Shown piece after piece: positions 15,475 to 15,616 of a stretch of DNA of 15,616 bases (positions within the stretch are counted from its first letter, which is position 1; each line of letters begins with the position of its first letter). The stretch is from Acidobacteriota bacterium (GTDB lineage Bacteria; Acidobacteriota; Vicinamibacteria; Vicinamibacterales; UBA823). The stretch spans positions 1 to 15,616 of the forward strand of contig PBHT01000027.1 in NCBI GenBank assembly GCA_002720285.1, given 5' to 3'. The translations under genes and the position numbers were made by a program. A model generated the notes under the pieces. That model did no database searches. It was not told the origin of the DNA and worked only from the letters and a program-made list of their open reading frames with translations.

Positions 15475-15561
15475 CCCGCCAGGCTGTTGGCCCAGCGAGA
15501 CGCTCAGAGGTGATTGTAGGTTTCTTTAGCCACCTCTGACAATGGGTGGCTGCTGGGCGGG
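15475..15561 (-). promoter_or_regulatory. Structured leader with nested inverted repeats upstream of the Cys-pair gene
   Basis: A perfect 9-base inverted repeat (TCAGAGGTG at 15504-15512, CACCTCTGA at 15531-15539, spacer 18) is nested inside a second pair (GCCCAGC at 15490-15496 with GCTGGGC at 15552-15558) and flanked by CCCGCC/GGCGGG. On the minus-strand transcript this lies between a possible promoter and the ribosome site. It could be a regulatory leader hairpin, an operator, or the terminator of a gene beyond the window. Confidence 0.4.
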
Positions 15562-15571
15562 TCTTGTGAGG

Positions 15572-15599
15572 TGTATAGTCATAGCTTAGTGCACGTAAA
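15572..15599 (-). promoter_or_regulatory. Candidate promoter for the Cys-pair gene at 14899
   Basis: Read on the minus strand, TTTACG (15594-15599) and TATACA (15572-15577) are spaced by 16 bases, each matching four of six consensus positions. Transcription would begin near 15565, giving a leader of about 115 bases that contains the inverted repeats. Confidence 0.3.
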
Positions 15600-15616
15600 T
15601 TGGCGGTCCAGTGGTA

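Overview
The window reads as chromosomal DNA of an environmental Gram-negative bacterium. It has moderately high GC, many GTG/TTG starts, several Tat and Sec signal peptides, and many secreted beta-propeller, cupin and DUF3500-type proteins. That mixture is what I would expect from an Acidobacteriota (Vicinamibacteria-like) genome, but the assignment is an inference from gene style; there is no rRNA or other marker. No tRNA, rRNA, CRISPR array, insertion sequence or phage gene was seen. The longest stretches without a gene are about 260 bases (3467-3723 and 6523-6779).

Layout. 1-333: 3' end of a MATE-type transporter (+). 380-2109: a secreted sialidase-like propeller with a C-x-C-C motif, overlapped by a TlpA-like thioredoxin gene (+). 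2264-3466: an NHL-repeat lipoprotein (-), convergent with the previous pair. 3724-6522: on the minus strand, tyrA (chorismate mutase/prephenate dehydrogenase), then a DUF3500 protein, then a secreted cupin, ending at a hairpin/T-run terminator. 6780-11139: on the plus strand, a Tat-exported MalY/PatB-type PLP enzyme, a strong terminator, a Tat-exported sarcosine-oxidase-like flavoenzyme, and a PQQ-type propeller with EF-hand loops. 11212-14137: on the minus strand, a tight operon of a Tat-exported sulfite-oxidase-family molybdoenzyme followed by two genes of a secreted family I do not recognise by name. 14332-14808: an exported RidA-like protein (+). 14899-15450: a divergent fourth member of the unrecognised family (-).

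The most novel part is the unrecognised family. Three ungapped 164-residue units, each with a C-x11-C pair, lie in tandem directly behind the molybdoenzyme: two fused in one protein and one in the next gene. A diverged single-unit copy (C-x15-C) sits about 1.3 kb upstream of the molybdoenzyme start. No cytochrome accompanies the molybdoenzyme, so the Cys-pair proteins occupy the place where a redox or accessory partner would usually be.

A second theme is exported nitrogen and sulfur chemistry: a PLP lyase, an amine-oxidising flavoenzyme and a RidA-type imine/enamine deaminase all carry export signals, although the families are usually cytoplasmic. A periplasmic set producing and quenching imines is possible but is an inference from co-location.
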